Below, piece after piece: positions 63,455 through 64,000 of a stretch of DNA of 64,000 bases (within the stretch, counting starts at the first letter, position 1; each line of letters starts with the position of its first letter). The stretch lies in contig NZ_CAJFDC010000012.1 of assembly GCF_904067045.1 (NCBI RefSeq), positions 259,501 to 323,500 on the forward strand, given 5' to 3'. The stretch comes from Pseudomonas sp. FEN. GTDB taxonomy: Bacteria; Pseudomonadota; Gammaproteobacteria; Pseudomonadales; Pseudomonadaceae. The notes below the pieces were generated by a model. That model did not search any database, was not told the origin of the DNA, and saw nothing but the letters and a program-made list of their open reading frames with translations. The translations under genes were made by a program, and so were the position numbers.

Positions 63455-64000
63455 ATGAGCACTCCGGACAACCGCCAGCAGCCGAGCCTGCGCTCGCAAC
63501 GCCTGAACCAGATCACCCACGCGCCACATGCCAGGCTCGACCAGTTGGTCAAAGCCCATGCGCCATTTGAAACCCGAGCCGGTTTCGCCCGTTTCGTGGT
63601 GGCCCAGTACCTGTTCCAGTCGGAGCTGGTGGCGCTGTACAACGACCCCGAACTGATCGCCATCATCGCGGACCTGCCCGAGCGCTGCCGCGCCGAAGCG
63701 GCCAAGGCCGACCTCGCCGACCTCGACACCGAAGTACCGGCGCCGCTGGCCGGTGCCGTGAACAACCCGAGCAAGGCCGAGGCCCTGGGTTGGCTCTTCG
63801 TCTCCGAAGGCTCGAAGCTCGGCGCCGCGTTCCTGATCAAGCGCGCGATGGGCCTGGGCCTGGGCGAAAGCTTCGGCGCCCGCCATCTGGGCGAGCCGGC
63901 CGGTGGCCGTGCCGAAGGCTGGAAGCGTTTTACCAGGAGCCTCGACGGGCTGGAGCTCAGCGCCGAGGAAGAAGTGGCGGCGGAAAAAGGCGCCATTGAT
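63455..64000 (+). CDS. hemO: Biliverdin-producing heme oxygenase (3' end beyond the window)
   Basis: The first 182 residues of a PigA/HemO-type oxygenase are present. The proximal heme ligand lies in 'LNQITHAPHARLDQLVKAHAPF' (the second His of H-A-P-H, about residue 24), then 'FARFVVAQYLFQSELVALY' and the distal helix 'LGWLFVSEGSKLGAAFLIKRA' (about 108-128). It opens imported heme to release iron. The ATG at 63455 is seven bases after AAGGA; an in-frame ATG two codons earlier is too close. Compared with my memory of P. aeruginosa PigA, the Asn and Lys that direct ring cleavage are kept, so a similar unusual regiospecificity is possible. Confidence 0.88.
   Translation, partial: MSTPDNRQQPSLRSQRLNQITHAPHARLDQLVKAHAPFETRAGFARFVVAQYLFQSELVALYNDPELIAIIADLPERCRAEAAKADLADLDTEVPAPLAGAVNNPSKAEALGWLFVSEGSKLGAAFLIKRAMGLGLGESFGARHLGEPAGGRAEGWKRFTRSLDGLELSAEEEVAAEKGAID

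Overview
This window is a chromosomal segment of a Pseudomonas species, most likely from the fluorescens group. The evidence is GC-rich coding sequence, a complete Entner-Doudoroff/glucose-uptake locus in the Pseudomonas arrangement (eda-pgl-zwf / hexR / gts-oprB / gtrS-gltR / glk-edd / gap), the fadD1-fadD2-hydrolase-phaJ1 neighbourhood, a gntP-gntK / gntR unit, and many Pseudomonas-type REP palindromes. There are no rRNA or tRNA genes, no complete insertion sequences and no CRISPR arrays.

Layout. 0-5.5 kb: an ECF42-like sigma factor operon (YCII protein, SRPBCC protein, sigma factor), two tandem acetyltransferases, a delta-60 repeat protein and a methyltransferase. 5.6-14.3 kb: a structured intergenic region, a 37-residue membrane protein, and the high-affinity potassium locus in the order kdpF, a second mini-protein, kdpA, kdpC, kdpB, kdpD, kdpE. 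Having kdpC before kdpB is unlike the usual kdpFABC order. 14.4-28 kb: an aminotransferase, the gluconate permease/kinase/repressor with operator-like palindromes, and mixed housekeeping and unknown genes including a peptide deformylase, an inner-membrane YihY protein and a CsbD protein. 28-36 kb: two fatty-acyl-CoA ligases, a lysophospholipase-like hydrolase, PhaJ (preceded by a perfect 26-bp palindrome), and small stress-type proteins.

36-56.6 kb is the glucose module. OprB carries sugar across the outer membrane and GtsABCD across the inner membrane. Glk, Zwf, Pgl, Edd and Eda convert it through the Entner-Doudoroff pathway and Gap continues downstream. HexR (sites in the zwf/hexR and edd/gap gaps) and GtrS-GltR regulate the set. 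Several genes carry A-rich AANAANAA motifs next to the ribosome binding site, as expected for Hfq/Crc catabolite repression. An AGE-family sugar isomerase and an AP2-like protein sit inside the module.

56.6-59 kb is an accessory patch that is partly AT-rich. It holds a DUF6124 protein and a small protein resembling BECR-fold nuclease toxins, followed by a seven-codon aborted ORF. 59-64 kb is a heme-uptake cell-surface-signalling system: a Fur box, an ECF sigma factor, its anti-sigma factor, a heme-type TonB receptor and a heme oxygenase cut by the window edge. The receptor and heme oxygenase genes share the same spaced motif (TTTTTAC, 14 bases, TGATTCGTC), a strong candidate for the promoter of this sigma factor.
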